Origin: Caenorhabditis remanei
Taxonomy: Eukaryota; Nematoda; Chromadorea; Rhabditida; Rhabditidae
Assembly: GCF_010183535.1 (NCBI RefSeq)
Contig: NC_071328.1
Span: 16,616,001-16,680,000, forward strand
Reading direction: 5' to 3'
Length of the DNA: 64,000 bases
The translations under genes and the position numbers were made by a program. The notes below the pieces were generated by a model that made no database searches, was not told the DNA's origin, and worked only from the letters and a program-made list of their open reading frames with translations. Positions 46,163 to 57,573 of the stretch are shown here, in pieces. Position 1 is the stretch's first letter; each line of letters begins with the position of its first letter.

Positions 46163-47618
46163 TCAATACTTTTTATAATATTTCTGATCCAACTGAATAT
46201 CATCTTCATATTGGAAATATCCTTTTTGAGAAGACAAAGAAATCGTTGAATCCAGAATCTCCGAGGGATTCGAGAGATGACGTCGTCTTCTGATGACGTG
46301 GCAAATGATGCCTTTCGATTCTTGGAAATCCCATTTCCACCTTCGATGTTCACATAATAAATATGAATTCACTGTTAAATAATTATATGAATTAATTGAG
46401 AAAACGAAGGAGAGAATGACGAGAAACAGACAGATTGTGATGTTGAACTGAAATAATATATCGTTGGGAGCCAATTAGAAACCTTAAATATTTTAGTGCA
46501 AAAAATTAATTACTTCTTTTCCACAGTGGAAAAGTTACAATGACAAAAAAATACACTGACAAAGTTACACTGACCAACTCAACTCACAGTGTCCAAAATT
46601 TTGGTTAGTTTTGCTAACTGGAAATAAATAAAGCGAGAGAAAAGAAGGAAACCGTTACGTTACAGATTACCGAAAACCTTAAATGGGAAGCTTAAACACA
46701 TCGATACAGTGACCGAAATTTGAAAAGGGGCAAAAAGAAGAGATTTTGAAAAGTTACAATGACAAAATACAATGACCAATTTACACTGACAAAATATAAG
46801 CTTGGCACAGTTCTTACAACTGCGCTCCACCGAAACCTCCTCTCTTTTTCTCTGAATCTCTCACGCCATTTTCAACGATTTCGGTAGAGCACGGTTGGAA
46901 GACGCGTGCCGCGCTAATATTCCTTCACGGCGAGACCAGGACTACCTATGCAGACACGCTCTGTTGCTAACGGGGGTGAAACTTTCGAATTTAGTGCATA
47001 CCGTCGGTGAACATTACTGTTTGTAAAGCAATGATATAATAATTCTAATGTTCACCATGATTATCAATAGAGCGCGTCTGCATAGGTAATCCTGGTCTCA
47101 TCGTGTAATAGTCCTTCCCTACACCTTCACTCACCATAAATTTCGTGTAGAAAACCAGGACGGCGCATCCGAATAAAACATGAAGAGCTCCAATTAGAAA
47201 TGCGGGTTTCAGCCGATTCTCGGATGGTATATCAATATAAACATTTCCAAGATAACTAGTGGTCAGAAGGAAACATTGAAAAAGGCAGAACGTTGACACG
47301 TGGTACACACAACGGGAGATCTGGAAAAACGTGTTGGTTGCACGAGAGCACTAGTTTCAAACTAACCAAATAAAATCCGTCTAAATCTACAGTAATATAT
47401 GCAAACATGAGACACCAACTGGATACAAGTGAGCCGATAAATCCGAGTTGAATATTCCAAAGTTTTTGAACTCTAGGCAAAATTTCAGAGGAGACATCTT
47501 TACTATTAACAAACACCAGATTCTGTATGTTTGTGTGTGTGTCGCCGATCCCACAGCCTTTCCTACTGGACCGATTTCCTTCAAAGATGGACCAAAAGAT
47601 CAGAAATTTCCCCCGCAT
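46163..47618 (-). CDS. Four-pass membrane protein, family not recognised
   Basis: Minus-strand exons 46163-46447 (last), 47135-47320 and 47367 up to a start at or before 47618. The last two exons have clear splice sites and join in frame; the 5' end is uncertain because the only in-frame ATG (47616-47618) lies before a poorly coding stretch. Hydrophobic segments: LGFIGSLVSSWCLMFAY, FCLFQCFLLTTSYLG, FLIGALHVLFGCAVLVFY and ITICLFLVILSFVFSI, then a basic and acidic C-terminal tail of about 75 residues ending DQKYYKKY. The layout recalls FRAG1/DRAM/Sfk1-type proteins, but I do not claim the family. A foldback MITE sits in the intron just after the second exon. The gene is divergent from the hypothetical at 47925. 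Confidence 0.6.
46672..46900. repeat. Repeat shared with 27680-27900
   Basis: Second copy, same orientation, again preceded by TTACA(C/G)TGAC motifs; upstream of the inserted MITE in the membrane protein intron. Confidence 0.75.
46930..47105. mobile_element. Foldback MITE in intron
   Basis: Inverted ends GAGACCAGGACTACCTATGC... and GAGACCAGGATTACCTATGC... continue through AGAC(A/G)CGCTCT; an inner palindrome includes GTGAACATTA/TAATGTTCAC. No clear target duplication was found. The donor of exon 47135 lies just outside it. Confidence 0.75.
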
Positions 47619-47924
47619 GATGCCCGTCTTTTTCTTTTTTCAAAATTCTCGAAATGACACCTTCTGAGCCAAAAACACTGATAAAGCATAGGGGAATGAA
47701 AAACGGAAAAAGAGGCGTGAAACTGTCGACCTAAGCGTCGTCATTTCTTTCCTTTCTTCGGCTTGCATTTTCCGTGGGCCGCGTGGTTGAGGGCGGCGTG
47801 TCGACGCGTCCGATCTGGCAAGTTATGCGTCGTTGACTACAGTTAGTTATTAGTTCGATCCAGAGGGCGAAGAAAGATTTTTAATATATATTTTTTTTAA
47901 TTCGGAAAAAAGAGATATCCGAAC

Positions 47925-48962
47925 GTGTCGTCTGTTTCCAATAAGGAAAAATACGGTCCGCGTTCGAAAAAGCGAAGACGTGAAAGATGTTTTGGTATCA
48001 TAAGATTCAGAAAAGTTGATGATTCCAGCCGTATCGTTTTTCTCCAGATTGATCAATATCATACAAATACGGGCAGTTTTCTGGGGACAGCTAAAAGGGG
48101 ATGGATAAGTTGTGGATGGATTCAAGCTAAAAGGGGATGGATTCATTTCCAACATTTACTTTTTCTTCTTACCACGGTTTTAGCTCCGCCTACTTTTTTT
48201 CGTGTAAAATACAGTGAAAAGCAGAAGTTGCATGAAGTCCAGACATTGGGGCCACGTAAAGCACATTCTTTTGAACTCTTCATGCTCCATCGCTCAGAAT
48301 CAGATGTGAGATTGAAGCTCGGAGGAGTTGATGGGATACAGGACATTCAACGCATGACACAGGAGTCGGTGAAGAAAAACGACGAAAAGAAGACGTCGGG
48401 CACTGCTATCCGGACTTGAGATTGTCCAGAATCCATGGCAAATGTTGCGAGCATTTGTTAGCAAAACGTGAGGAATCAAACGAGCAACGAAATGGGACTG
48501 GATGATTGGAATATAGAAAAGTTTGTCGATGAAGCCGCTAGACGTATCGCAGAAGGAATGGTGAAAGCTATGGAAAAGGCGTGTCGTGAAAACCCCCGAT
48601 TTCGCGAACAAGTCCTACAACACGAACGGATGAGAATAGCTGAACTAAGAGAGCAAGTCAAGGATAATGTGAGTGAGCAGATTCAAGAATGGGTTGAAAA
48701 GCGGGCAAAGGCAGAACAGCAAAGAAAGCAGAAGCTGAAACAACGCAAACAACAACGGAAAGATCGTAAGAAGAAAACTAAGAGACATAGACGCAGGACA
48801 TGGATAATTTTCCGAGAGTTCGTTATGATATTTCCCTGTCAAATAGTAGCTCTTGAACTGTTGGGGATCAAGTTTAAGAGTTACGAAGATGCTAATTTAT
48901 CTCCAATCATCCTCGAAGAAACATTTGTTCCAAGAAATAAGAAAAAGAAAAAGTTGAATTAG
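47925..48962 (+). CDS. Hypothetical basic, partly coiled-coil protein
   Basis: Two open stretches in the same frame (47925-48419 and 48468-48962) are separated by stops. A donor at 48306 (GAT|GTGAGA) and an acceptor ending at 48463 (TTTGTTAG) would remove the stops and keep frame, giving one protein. The second part has an amphipathic helical stretch (EAARRIAEGMVKAMEKACREN...) followed by a run of Lys/Arg/Gln (RKQKLKQRKQQRKDRKKKTKRHRRR), compatible with a coiled coil and a nuclear or RNA-binding tail. The first part has an internal duplication (KRGWI twice). I recognise no family. Its upstream DNA is repeated at 49465-49700. It may be a fast-evolving gene or a fossil. Confidence 0.35.
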
Positions 48963-49040
48963 TGCTACGAATACAAGAAACTGGAACACGGACAAATTGA
49001 ACTCATGCATATTGGTATCAATCACGTACCCTTGCGGACG

Positions 49041-49070
49041 TAATAAATTATTATTATTATTATTATTATA
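49041..49070. repeat. TTA microsatellite
   Basis: About nine ATT units shortly after the hypothetical gene, next to an AATAAA at about 49041 that could be its polyadenylation signal. Confidence 0.8.
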
Positions 49071-49192
49071 ACCTCGCTTATAGAGAAAAAGATCAACTTT
49101 TACTAACTTCAGAAAAATGAAGCTGCTGATTCAAATCGCATGGTAGCCAAACAAAAAGCTGTCAGGGTGACACAAAATTGAGGTTAAAAATC

Positions 49193-49324
49193 ATGGCAGC
49201 TGATACAGCAGACAGACGATCTCTACAGTCTGACACTGAGAAGTCGAACAGCAACAGAACCAACAGTAAAAATTGGAAACAGCAGCGAAAAAAGTCCGAA
49301 GATAATCTAGAAGGGTTTCAGTAG
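49193..49324 (+). CDS. Possible 43-residue ORF, unrecognised
   Basis: Polar, Ser/Asn/Lys-rich (MAADTADRRSLQSDTEKS...), ATG to TAG without splice need. Nothing identifies it; listed only because it stands in a gap with codon use less AT-biased than its surroundings. Confidence 0.15.
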   Translation: MAADTADRRSLQSDTEKSNSNRTNSKNWKQQRKKSEDNLEGFQ

Positions 49325-49464
49325 CTTCCCGGGCAGCTGCCAGACGATCAGAAAAGCCCGATGGTGTAACGGCGAGAAGAAAGGAGCTCTCACTATACCA
49401 GAAGGATGGATCAAATTTGTTCATATTGCGAGGGGCAATACTTCAAAGCTAAGTTCGACTTTCA

Positions 49465-49730
49465 AATGGCGAAGGTCGGTGCGTTCAAGAACCCGATCTG
49501 TCAATTTCGGCAACGTTGACTGTAGTCAGTTGTATCAAACCCATGTTGGGACATGGAATATTTTTTCTTATATTCAGATATAGAAAAAAGAGGATTCAAA
49601 GCGTGTCGTCCGTTTCCGGATTGATCCACAGAGGCGATATGAATGATTTTTTGTCACCGTCAGAGTCAGATAAACAGGAGATTCCAAACGTGTCGTCTGT
49701 TTTTGGATTAATTACGATCCACTGTAACAC
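49465..49730 (+). repeat. Diverged duplicate of the region upstream of 47925
   Basis: CCGATCTG(T/G)CAA..., CGTTGACT(G/A)(T/C)AGT(C/T)AGTT and CGTGTCGTC(C/T)GTTTCC occur in the same order at 47800-47945. Within the copy, the CGTGTCGTC.GTTT segment is itself duplicated about 85 bp apart (49602 and 49688). Confidence 0.65.
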
Positions 49731-49767
49731 CTAGAAGGGTGGTGTTGAGAAGGAGGTTTAGTCGCCG

Positions 49768-50259
49768 TTAGGCGACGTGAACCGACTGGTAATAAATACT
49801 AGCAAATAATAATAAATGGTATACAAATGTGAGACACCATCGATTGTTTTTTATATCATTGCGTTCTTCTGACAACGGATAGAATATCGATTGGGATAGA
49901 ATGAAGTGAGAAGCGAAAAAGTGCCAGACGATGAAGTGAGTCCATGGAGAAGTGTAGACAGAAGTGAATTGAACGGATAAATTGGAAAAAGAGACGATTG
50001 GATTGATAAAGAATAGAAGTAGATTAAAAAGCGCGTGTCGAGATTGTAATCTGCCTCTGGTTTCTGCATCAATTTTGCTGTTAGCTCTGTTTCCGTAGTA
50101 GAACATTTGGAAATCAATAAATGTGGGAAGAAGAGGTAGGGATGGAGTAGAAGAAAGGGGCAAATGAGAGAAAGGAGAGAGGTCTTGGACCATGAACATT
50201 GTGCGACTGTACACAATACTGAGTCTAGAGATTTTGGAGGAGAAGGGGGGCGTGGCCAA
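49768..50259 (-). CDS. Hypothetical hydrophobic ORF, perhaps receptor remnant
   Basis: A single open frame with hydrophobic blocks (FNLLLFFINPIVSFSN, FIVWHFFASHFILSQSIFYPLSEERN). The last block resembles the end of a seven-helix receptor (helix 7 then PLS-ER), but there is no upstream receptor body, and the DNA just upstream is a duplicate of the PLAT gene's 5' region (45650-45745). Most likely a pseudogene fragment or chance frame. Confidence 0.2.
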   Translation of the reverse strand: MATPPFSSKISRLSIVYSRTMFMVQDLSPFSHLPLSSTPSLPLLPTFIDFQMFYYGNRANSKIDAETRGRLQSRHALFNLLLFFINPIVSFSNLSVQFTSVYTSPWTHFIVWHFFASHFILSQSIFYPLSEERNDIKNNRWCLTFVYHLLLFASIYYQSVHVA

Positions 50260-50640
50260 TCTTGGGGATGAAAATGTATTGAAAACTTGTCGGGAAATAA
50301 GATAACTGAAGGAGAAAATGAAGAAAAAAAATTAGAAAAAATAAAATTCGCTGCGTCGGCATGCCCACTTGATACGCAGCTTAATCACTTTCATTGAAAA
50401 CTATTTCAACTTTGCCGAGAGTTTGGTGGAAGAGTAGATTTACTGTAGGCGACCTTTTCAATCACCCCGGTTTTCAGTAAAGCGCAAGAAAGATCAGCCA
50501 CGCGACGCGACCGCAACCTACAACAGAGAAAAAATTGAAAAAAAACCAATAAAAATGAATAAATAAGAAAAAATAATAAAGAAGTTTGAGAAATAAACTG
50601 ATCTACTTTGACGCCGCGTCTTTTCGCTACCTGTTGTCCG
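50225..50640. repeat. Duplicate of 45650-46045
   Basis: GGGGGCGTGG(T/C)CAA and (C/G)GGGAAAT(T/A)AGA recur near 50245-50300, and AAATAAACTGATCTACTTTGAC(A/G)CCGCGTCTTT recurs near 50592 as at 46000. Order and orientation agree, spacing is similar, so a ~0.4-kb segment was duplicated. Confidence 0.7.
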
Positions 50641-50856
50641 CCAAAAGATTATCAAATAATTTTTAGAATAAATTTTTGAAAACGAAAAGAGAAAAAACAT
50701 AGAGTTTTGGGGAGAGAAATTGAAAGGCACAACAGAGATGATCGACAAAAAATGACTAAATGGGGGGAAATCTAGAAATCTAAATAACAAATTTTGAGCA
50801 TCGAAACAGCAAACAAACGGGGCCTAAACAAAGAAAAACACCAGAAAATCGGAAAA

Positions 50857-52676
50857 TCAATGAAATTTAAATTTTTGATGATGTGGATTTCGTGGTGATG
50901 GTGTCAATGGCAATGGGGAGATTCGTCGGAGACTATTCATGTACACGTATCTGGAAAAATATTAATTTTTGTTGGAAAAAATGAAAAACTTGTCATTTTT
51001 GTATGCCAAAAACTGAAAAAATCTATAAAAAACGATGTATTTTCAAGCTTTCGAAAATTAACTGAGGCTAACTCAACTTTGTAGTTTGTAGTCTTAGCCT
51101 CAGTAAATTCGAAAACTGGAATTTCGCCAATTTTGGACCAAATTCGTTGATTTTTCGACTTAAAATTAAAACAATAACACTGGAATAAGTCAGTCGGGGA
51201 AAAAAAGTGCCAAAAATGCGATAATTTCGATTAAAATCACTGATTTTCAAGTCGCTCGGTTTTTACTGAGGCTAAGTGATTTTTGTAGTTTGTAGTCTTA
51301 GCCTCAGTAAATTTGGAAACAGTTGAAATATCAGCCATTTTTCCATTATTTTTGACATTTTTCCAGCACAAACCTGCTAAAAAAGATGAACAAAACGCGA
51401 AACCATACGAGTTGTGACCTATGCGCCCACATCGCCCGCCAACACGCCGCCACGTCACGAAACCGTGCCATATAGAAGAAAGGAGACCGCCCGAATGAGA
51501 ATAACGCATCGCTCATTCCAATATACTTCCGCCACAAAGGAATCGAATCGAGCACGAAAATCTGAACGTCTCGTGGCACACCGCCGTTGCTGTACGCTGT
51601 CTGAAGGGCTTCGAAGCAACTGGAGTGATTCTGATGACCCGAAACACCGTAAGAATCGAACGAGATGACGGTGTCGGCTGACAGTACTTCCACGTGGCGC
51701 ATCACGATTTGACACAGAGAGTTACGGTCCCACGTGTCGCCGTCACGGAATTCATCGTAGTCGAGACAGATGACGTCACTGGAGGAGATTCCGAGTTTCG
51801 AGGCGGCACGAGACAGCTCACGAGCACGGATTTTACCCTGAAAATAGGAAAAAAATTAGTCAGAAAACACTAGAATCAGTGAAAATTCAAAGTTTACTGA
51901 GGCTGAGCAGCTACAAACTACAAAACTCAGTTAGCCTCAGCAAAACTTGAAGTGTCTGTAATTCGACGGATTTCACTGATTTTTAGTTCGAATATTGTCG
52001 AGATTCCGAAACTTTTTCGTCTTCCCAATCATTTTCCGCAAAAAAACCGCTTAAAATGATCAAAAAAGACAAAGTTACATCACTTCCAATTTTTTGTTGA
52101 GGCTAACCGAGATTTGTAGTTTGTAGTCAGTTAGACTCATCAAAGTTTACTGAGGCTAAGCAGCTACAAACTACAAAACTCAGTTAGCCTCAGCAAAATT
52201 GAACGTTTCGCATTTTTCAGTCATTTTTGATGCGTTTTCGGAGTTTAGTTGTTGAAAAACGGGAAAACGATCATAAATTGAAAAAAATGGACTATTTTTG
52301 AAAATCAGCTAAAAATCATGAATTTCACATGGCAATGTTCACTGAGGCTAATTGACAATAACTACAAACTTCAATTTCAAGTTAGCCTCAATAAAACTCA
52401 AAACTAGCGCATTTTTGGTGTTTTTCGCTTCTTTTTCGCAGTTTTACTCACCAATCCATCGAAATCTCCATTCGAAACGCACAACACAAAAACGCGATGA
52501 CCTGCGTGAGTGAGTGCTCTGATAGTGGGCGAAAAGAACATAGTCTCATCATCAGGGTGAGCAATTAGAAGAAGAATACGAGATTTCGGGGCTAATGGGA
52601 TAGGATACGAACGGACGGCGAATAGAAATAGAAGAACAAAGACAAGAATAGAGATTAGAATTATTAGAGGAAGCAT
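50857..52676 (-). CDS. pigl-1: N-acetylglucosaminyl-phosphatidylinositol de-N-acetylase (PIG-L)
   Basis: Second enzyme of GPI-anchor synthesis: removes acetate from GlcNAc-PI at the cytoplasmic face of the ER. Exons 52452-52676, 51374-51837 and 50857-50950 (minus); 260 residues, close to the animal enzyme's length. An N-terminal membrane anchor (residues 4-21, IILISILVFVLLFLFAV) precedes the metal-binding AHPDDE (39-44). The second zinc/catalytic segment FDSYGVSGHQNH is at 135-146, and the family's C-terminal HRSQLVWFRVLFIFFSR with YVYMNSL follows. The start is taken at the Met directly before the anchor; upstream in-frame Mets exist but precede no conserved sequence. Both introns are filled with hairpin repeats. 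No cofactor residue is missing, so it is probably functional. Confidence 0.93.
51058..51312. repeat. Two hairpin repeats in pigl-1 intron 2
   Basis: Copies near 51058-51108 and 51262-51312, both GTAGTTTGTAGTC polarity with arms ACTGAGGCTAA / TTAGCCTCAGT, in ~200-bp units similar to 54389-54645. Confidence 0.85.
51893..52397. repeat. Four hairpin repeats in pigl-1 intron 1
   Basis: Copies near 51893-51944, 52094-52146, 52149-52198 and 52340-52396; the middle two form an opposite-polarity pair. They occupy over a third of the 614-bp intron. Confidence 0.85.
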
Positions 52677-52807
52677 CGTTGTGTTGATGGTGTTTGGTGA
52701 TATGATGAGGAAGTTGGCGACGGTGGATATCTGAAAAAATGAATAGAAAATTGAGATTTTTAGCAACATTTTCGAGTGAAAACTAGAAAAAAGGGTAGAT
52801 GAGAAGG

Positions 52808-54265
52808 TGGGCACGGTCTCCTACACGTGAAAATTTTTATTAATTTGCACGTCGTCTGCGTCTCTCACTGTGATTTTAATCTCTCGTTTTCTCTTTATAG
52901 ACGTAACTTTAAGCTATCTGGTGACTTGGTAGAAGCAGGATTTTGATTGATTTTTATGAAAAGTAGATGGAGGAAGACATTCCCAGCATTTTCATATATT
53001 AAACATATTATTCTGCCGTCTATGGAGCTCATAATCTCTTGTGTAATCGAATGGAGTATTTTGACCCATTTTCGGAGATGTAGTCTACTTTTCGTTCAAA
53101 ATTGGATAGAAGACTGTTAATGAAGGCTTCCGTAAGCAGTTTGTAAACCGAAACCGTTCAGAAAAACATCAGATGGATGAAAAAATTAGGAATTCAGTAG
53201 ATAATACGATGATTTTCTACTGCCGATGACCTAATTACGATGTATTTCAAAAATCGCTTGCCATGAGTTTTTAGAGAATCTGAAATTAATCAGTTTGCAC
53301 CTTGAAATTTTGATTTTAGGCAAAAACTGAAAAAGTTGATTCAAAAATTCAATTTCAGTACAAAAATACGATTTTTCGTACTTTTTGGCAAATATCTTGA
53401 AAACAAAGTGAAAAATCAAAAAACTGGCCCCATGCGAAGTTTCTAAATTTCATTCTGATTCGGATGAGCCATAAATCGATAATTTTCGTTGAAAAATAAA
53501 AAAGTAGATGCATATATAAGAATTACTACTCAGTCGAAGGAACTTCTTAAAACTAGATCAACTTTTTTATTTTCCAATGAAAATTCTTGATTGACGGCTC
53601 ATTAAAATCAGAATAAAATTTAGAAACTTTGCAAGATGCCACATTTTTGAAGTTTGACCTAATTCTTGAGAAAAATCGGAAAATGTGCAGGAAATTTGCC
53701 ATTTTGAACTGACATCGAAAATTGGGATCTGCTTTTGTGGTTTTGCTCCAGGAAGATTCATTCTACTTGAATAATGATCAGATCAAGAATTTCTACAACC
53801 CCATGGAAACAGTTTTTAATCAAATGTCGTAATTAGGTATACGGTATCTCAGGTGACTGAATATTGGTTGAGAACGGAGTGTATAGGAACATAAAAAGAT
53901 TTCCGGCCGGTTTTTCAGAGCTAAACGATCACTAACAACTTGTTCAACAAAATTATAGCGCATGAACAACAATTAGTCGATTACATTTCTCAAATTCGGT
54001 CAAGTTTCCCAGTTTTTCTGTTTCTCGTTCACTGGCTTCCAAAGCCTAAGTTCATATTACTATTGCATATCAAAATGTAGGGATTTTTTTCCTCTATTCG
54101 TTTTGAAAACTTCCTGTCAAGTTGATACTTTTCCTTGAAGCTAGAGCGTTGTAAACAATTGCCCTACTTTTTTCTCAAAAATAGCCAAGGACAATACTCA
54201 GCGTGAAAGGTCAGATGATGTGGAAATTTATTTAGAATTTTTTACGCGCAGGAGACCGTGGGTGG
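52808..54265. mobile_element. 1.46-kb inverted-repeat (foldback) element
   Basis: Ends CACGGTCTCCTACACGTGAAAA (left) and the complement of TTTTTTACGCGCAGGAGACCGTG (right) pair over about 45 bp. Inner arms also pair: ACCTAATTACGA at about 53228 with TCGTAATTAGGT at about 53826, and the stretch 53440-53510 with 53548-53625. Divergence is considerable, so it is old. It ends about 130 bp upstream of the pigl-1 ATG, so it may supply part of that promoter. No coding sequence. Confidence 0.7.
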
Positions 54266-56092
54266 GTTCATTAATCATTCATATTTTATACATTTCCAGT
54301 TTCTTCTACTTTTTTTTGCATAGGTATGAAAATGAGTTAGCTGAGGTTAAAGATTGAAAAATTGAAAAAAAAAAACCAAAATTTCGAAGTTTACTGAGGC
54401 TAACTGATCTTGTAGTTTGTAGAGAGTTAGCCTCAGCAAACTCAAAAAATCGAATTTCGGCAATTTTGGACCGAATTCGTTGATTTTTCAAACTAAAATT
54501 AGAATAAAAACACTGGGATCAGTAATTTAGAGCCGCAAAAGTGGAAAAACTACAAAATCGATAAAAATCACTGATTTTCAAGACGTTCGGTTTATACTGA
54601 GGCTAACTCAATTTTGTAGTTTGTAGTCTTAGCCTCAGCAAAGCGTTAAAAATACCCAAATTCAACAATTTTTCATGTTTGCGAAGCGCGTTTTGGCTCA
54701 AAATGAGAAGAACTGCTTCAGATACGTATCAAATCAAGAAAAAAGAGAGAAAGTGAATCTTTTCGCCAAAAAAACCAAAAAAAATCGGGGACAAAAACTA
54801 TATCGAAGAGCGGAAATTGGGTAGCTACTCATAACAAAAACTACAAAAAACAATAATACAGCGGGTTGTCTAGAATTTGAATAACAAATTGAGAAAACCA
54901 CAAAAAGAAGCGAAAAATCGAGAAAAAGCAAAGAAAATTTGTGCATTCCTCCCCTCGTTTTCTTCTAAAAATGCATCATATCATCTGCGTCTCTCTCGGG
55001 GAAACCAATCTCTCGTCTCTTTTTTCTCAATACAGAGAGATAGTCATCGAATAGAACGTTGCGAACACAAATGTACTGGGAGGTCTCTCTCTCTCTCAGG
55101 AAGAACAAAAAAATGACGAGAGGGCAGAGGTGAGAGGAAAGAGGAAGCGGAGGACCAGCTGACCGTTGTCGTCGTCGTCGTTGTACCTGCTGCCACCACA
55201 CATTTCTTATTGATTTTGAGACGGGCAGATATGACAAGTGGTACGCGTCGGAGGTGCGCCAGACACGATATGTCGAGTTTAATGAGAAAATCTCGAAAAT
55301 TACGGGTTTTAAAACGTTTTCCCGGAAAAATATAAAGAATTCAGCTGGAAAAAGCACTATTTGAAAACGTCATTGATCAGATCTTCTGTTACAAAGACTA
55401 CAAAACTTGTAGTTTTGGAGCAGAAAATCTAGAAAAAAATTCTTGGAATTGGAGACTAGAATACGCTGATTGGAAGTGACGAAATTACAACTTTGCTGGA
55501 AAAAACAGAAAGAAAAAACGATTTTCTGATCTTCTCCGAATCCGAAACACCAACGTTTCGAAACGTGGATCATTGACCGGACTGAACTCAAAAATTCTTG
55601 GATTTCTCAGCGTTTTCTTATTTAAAAAAGTTTTTAACATCAAGAATCATACAAAAAAGGAAAAAATCCGAACCGAAATCAAGAAAATTCATAAAATTGT
55701 CATTTTTTGCTGAGGCTAACTCAATTTTGTAGTTTGTAGTCTTAACCTCAATAAAATTCGAAAGAGATGAAGTTTATCAATTTTCTGCAATTTTTGGCGA
55801 TTTTATGTTGAAAATTGGCATCATTTTCACAGTTTCTCAATTAAAACTATTAAAAAATATCAAAATTTGATTAAACAATGACCATTTTCCGTTTTGCTGA
55901 GGCTAACTCAATTTTGTAGTTTGTAGTCTTAGCCTCAGTAAAGGTTGCTGAGGCTGCGTTCCTTTGAATTAGATAGAATTTCGATGATTTTGAGTTATTT
56001 TCACGCATTTTCTCAACTTCAAAGTGAAAAAATCAACTTAAACCCTAAAATTGACCTAATTTCCCCATTTCCAACCCCTTCAAATTACCAAT
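54266..56092. other. Gene-free stretch between pigl-1 and the TMEM242 gene
   Basis: No supported exon. Contains four hairpin repeats (54389-54434, 54594-54645, 55706-55755, 55894-55945), a unique pyrimidine-rich segment with ATCTGCGTCTCTCTC at about 54981, and one GC-rich motif copy at 55241. Low-complexity frames around 54965-55357 do not look coding. Confidence 0.65.
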
Positions 56093-57219
56093 TTATTGTG
56101 TGGCAATCTGCTGACTGCCCAATTCCTCTTGTCCCTCCGTAACGCCCGTTTTCGTCTCAATACTCTTAATAAACTCCTCAAAAGTCTGCGAATTCGCACT
56201 TTGCGGCAATCGTAGCGAATCGCCGAACGTCTGTTTCATCGCCGCGCCAAACTGGCGAGGAGTGTTGACGTGGAGGAGTGCAGAGACACCGACAATGATG
56301 CAAGTGAATCCAGATACTGTGATGATCGTCGCGACGCCGAGAGCTTTTCCAGCGAATGCGGCTCCCGAGAGAAGCTGGAAAGAAATATGTCAATTTTGAG
56401 AAGATGATAATGAAAATTCAGTTGAAATGGAAAATTTTTGAGTGTTTCAAGTTTGTTGTGTTGAGAGAATTGAATCGATTTAAGCAAAAATGAAGCAGAA
56501 ATCCTAAATTTCAAAACAATTAGCAGAAAAATCCGTCGAAAAATGAGCGATTTAGAGAATTTTGAAATATTGCTGAGGCTAACTGATTTCTGTAGTTTGT
56601 AGTCAGTTAGCCTCAGCAAATTCTGCTGAGGCGAAGCGACTACAAATTACTAAGTAGAGTTAGCCTCAGTAAAACTCAAAATCAACCTTTTTTGTACGAA
56701 TTTACTTAATTTTTGGATTAAAAACCACGATTTTTCACTATTTTTCCGCCGAAAACCACCAAAGTAGTTCGATTTTTGATTTTACTAAGCGACTACAAAC
56801 TACGAAGTAGAATTAGCCTCAGTAAAGTCTTCCTACCTGTGTGGCGGCAAGATCGGCTGCTTCCGGTTGTCGTGCGTGCTTCCACGCACTCCGAATACCG
56901 AGAAGAAGTGTGACAAGAGATGTTCCACCGATTACTGCAATTTCAGATTCAAAAAATGAATTTTCAGCGATGAATAGGCTCCGCCCCTATTGCTTAAACG
57001 GGGCAAAATGATGCAAAATTCAGCTAAAAACTCCTTTTTTTGCTAATAATTGAGTCAAAATACGCGCCATTTCTACAAAAGTGGGCGGAGCCTCTTTCTG
57101 TACACACCAGATTTAACAAAACCAGCCGTATTGCTCGTATCAATGTTATCCAAAGCGACAAGAGCGTGTCCCGACAAAGTGGACGGTTGGCTTGTGCTCA
57201 CTGCGTTCACGTCGCCCAT
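56093..57219 (-). CDS. TMEM242-family mitochondrial membrane protein
   Basis: Human TMEM242 is an inner-membrane factor in ATP synthase assembly. Exons 57108-57219, 56837-56934 and 56093-56374 (minus) give 163 residues, slightly longer than the human protein. Matching features: KSGVIGGTSLVTLLLGI (first membrane segment, corresponding to human VKGGIFLGT...), a basic loop with SAWKHARQPEAA, then KALGVATIITVSGFTCIIVGVSALLHV, with the family's conserved LGV and the following N.RQF...M...F. The C-terminal 45 residues are polar and nematode-specific. It starts 354 bp after the rsr-1 stop on the same strand, which suggests an operon. Identification rests on motif order rather than a search. Confidence 0.7.
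56571..56825. repeat. Three hairpin repeats in the TMEM242 intron
   Basis: Copies near 56571-56621, 56623-56674 and 56787-56826. The last has lost part of its left arm, and its right arm ends 11 bp from the intron's 5' splice site region. Confidence 0.8.
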
Positions 57220-57573
57220 ACACCTGAAGCCACGTGGCAATCTATCGATTTTCCGGGATTTCAGGAGGGAAAGAGATATTTTATGCCATTTTAAAGGCGA
57301 AAACCATTGAAAACAGTAAAAATTGGGATGGACACAAACCAAATTTAATGTTTAAAATACAAGAGGGCGTGAAAATAAATATAATGGAGATAAATAGAGA
57401 GGAGGAGAGTGTTGATTTCAATAAAATAAGTTATATTCTTCCAGGTTACCTTAGTGATAACTGGAAGGGAAGAAGGGAACATTCGAATAAAAATAAGACG
57501 TGGGAGACCATTTTTAACAGTGAATTTGAATAAATAAAACAATTTAAATGCCAATTTTTGCTTCTTCTGAAGA

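Noticed and set aside
47800..49700. Direct repeats around the basic ORFs as LTRs of a retrotransposon
   Set aside because: Repeats are diverged and internally rearranged, no primer-binding site or polypurine tract, and the ORFs show no gag, protease or reverse transcriptase motif.
54965..55357. Minus-strand 130-residue frame with an Arg run (QRRRRQRS)
   Set aside because: The arginines come from a GTCGTCGTCGTC microsatellite; no splice partners and no conserved pattern.
57234..57533. Plus-strand 99-residue frame between rsr-1 and TMEM242
   Set aside because: It begins inside the antisense of the TMEM242 5' region and covers the intercistronic gap; AT-rich, no recognisable features.
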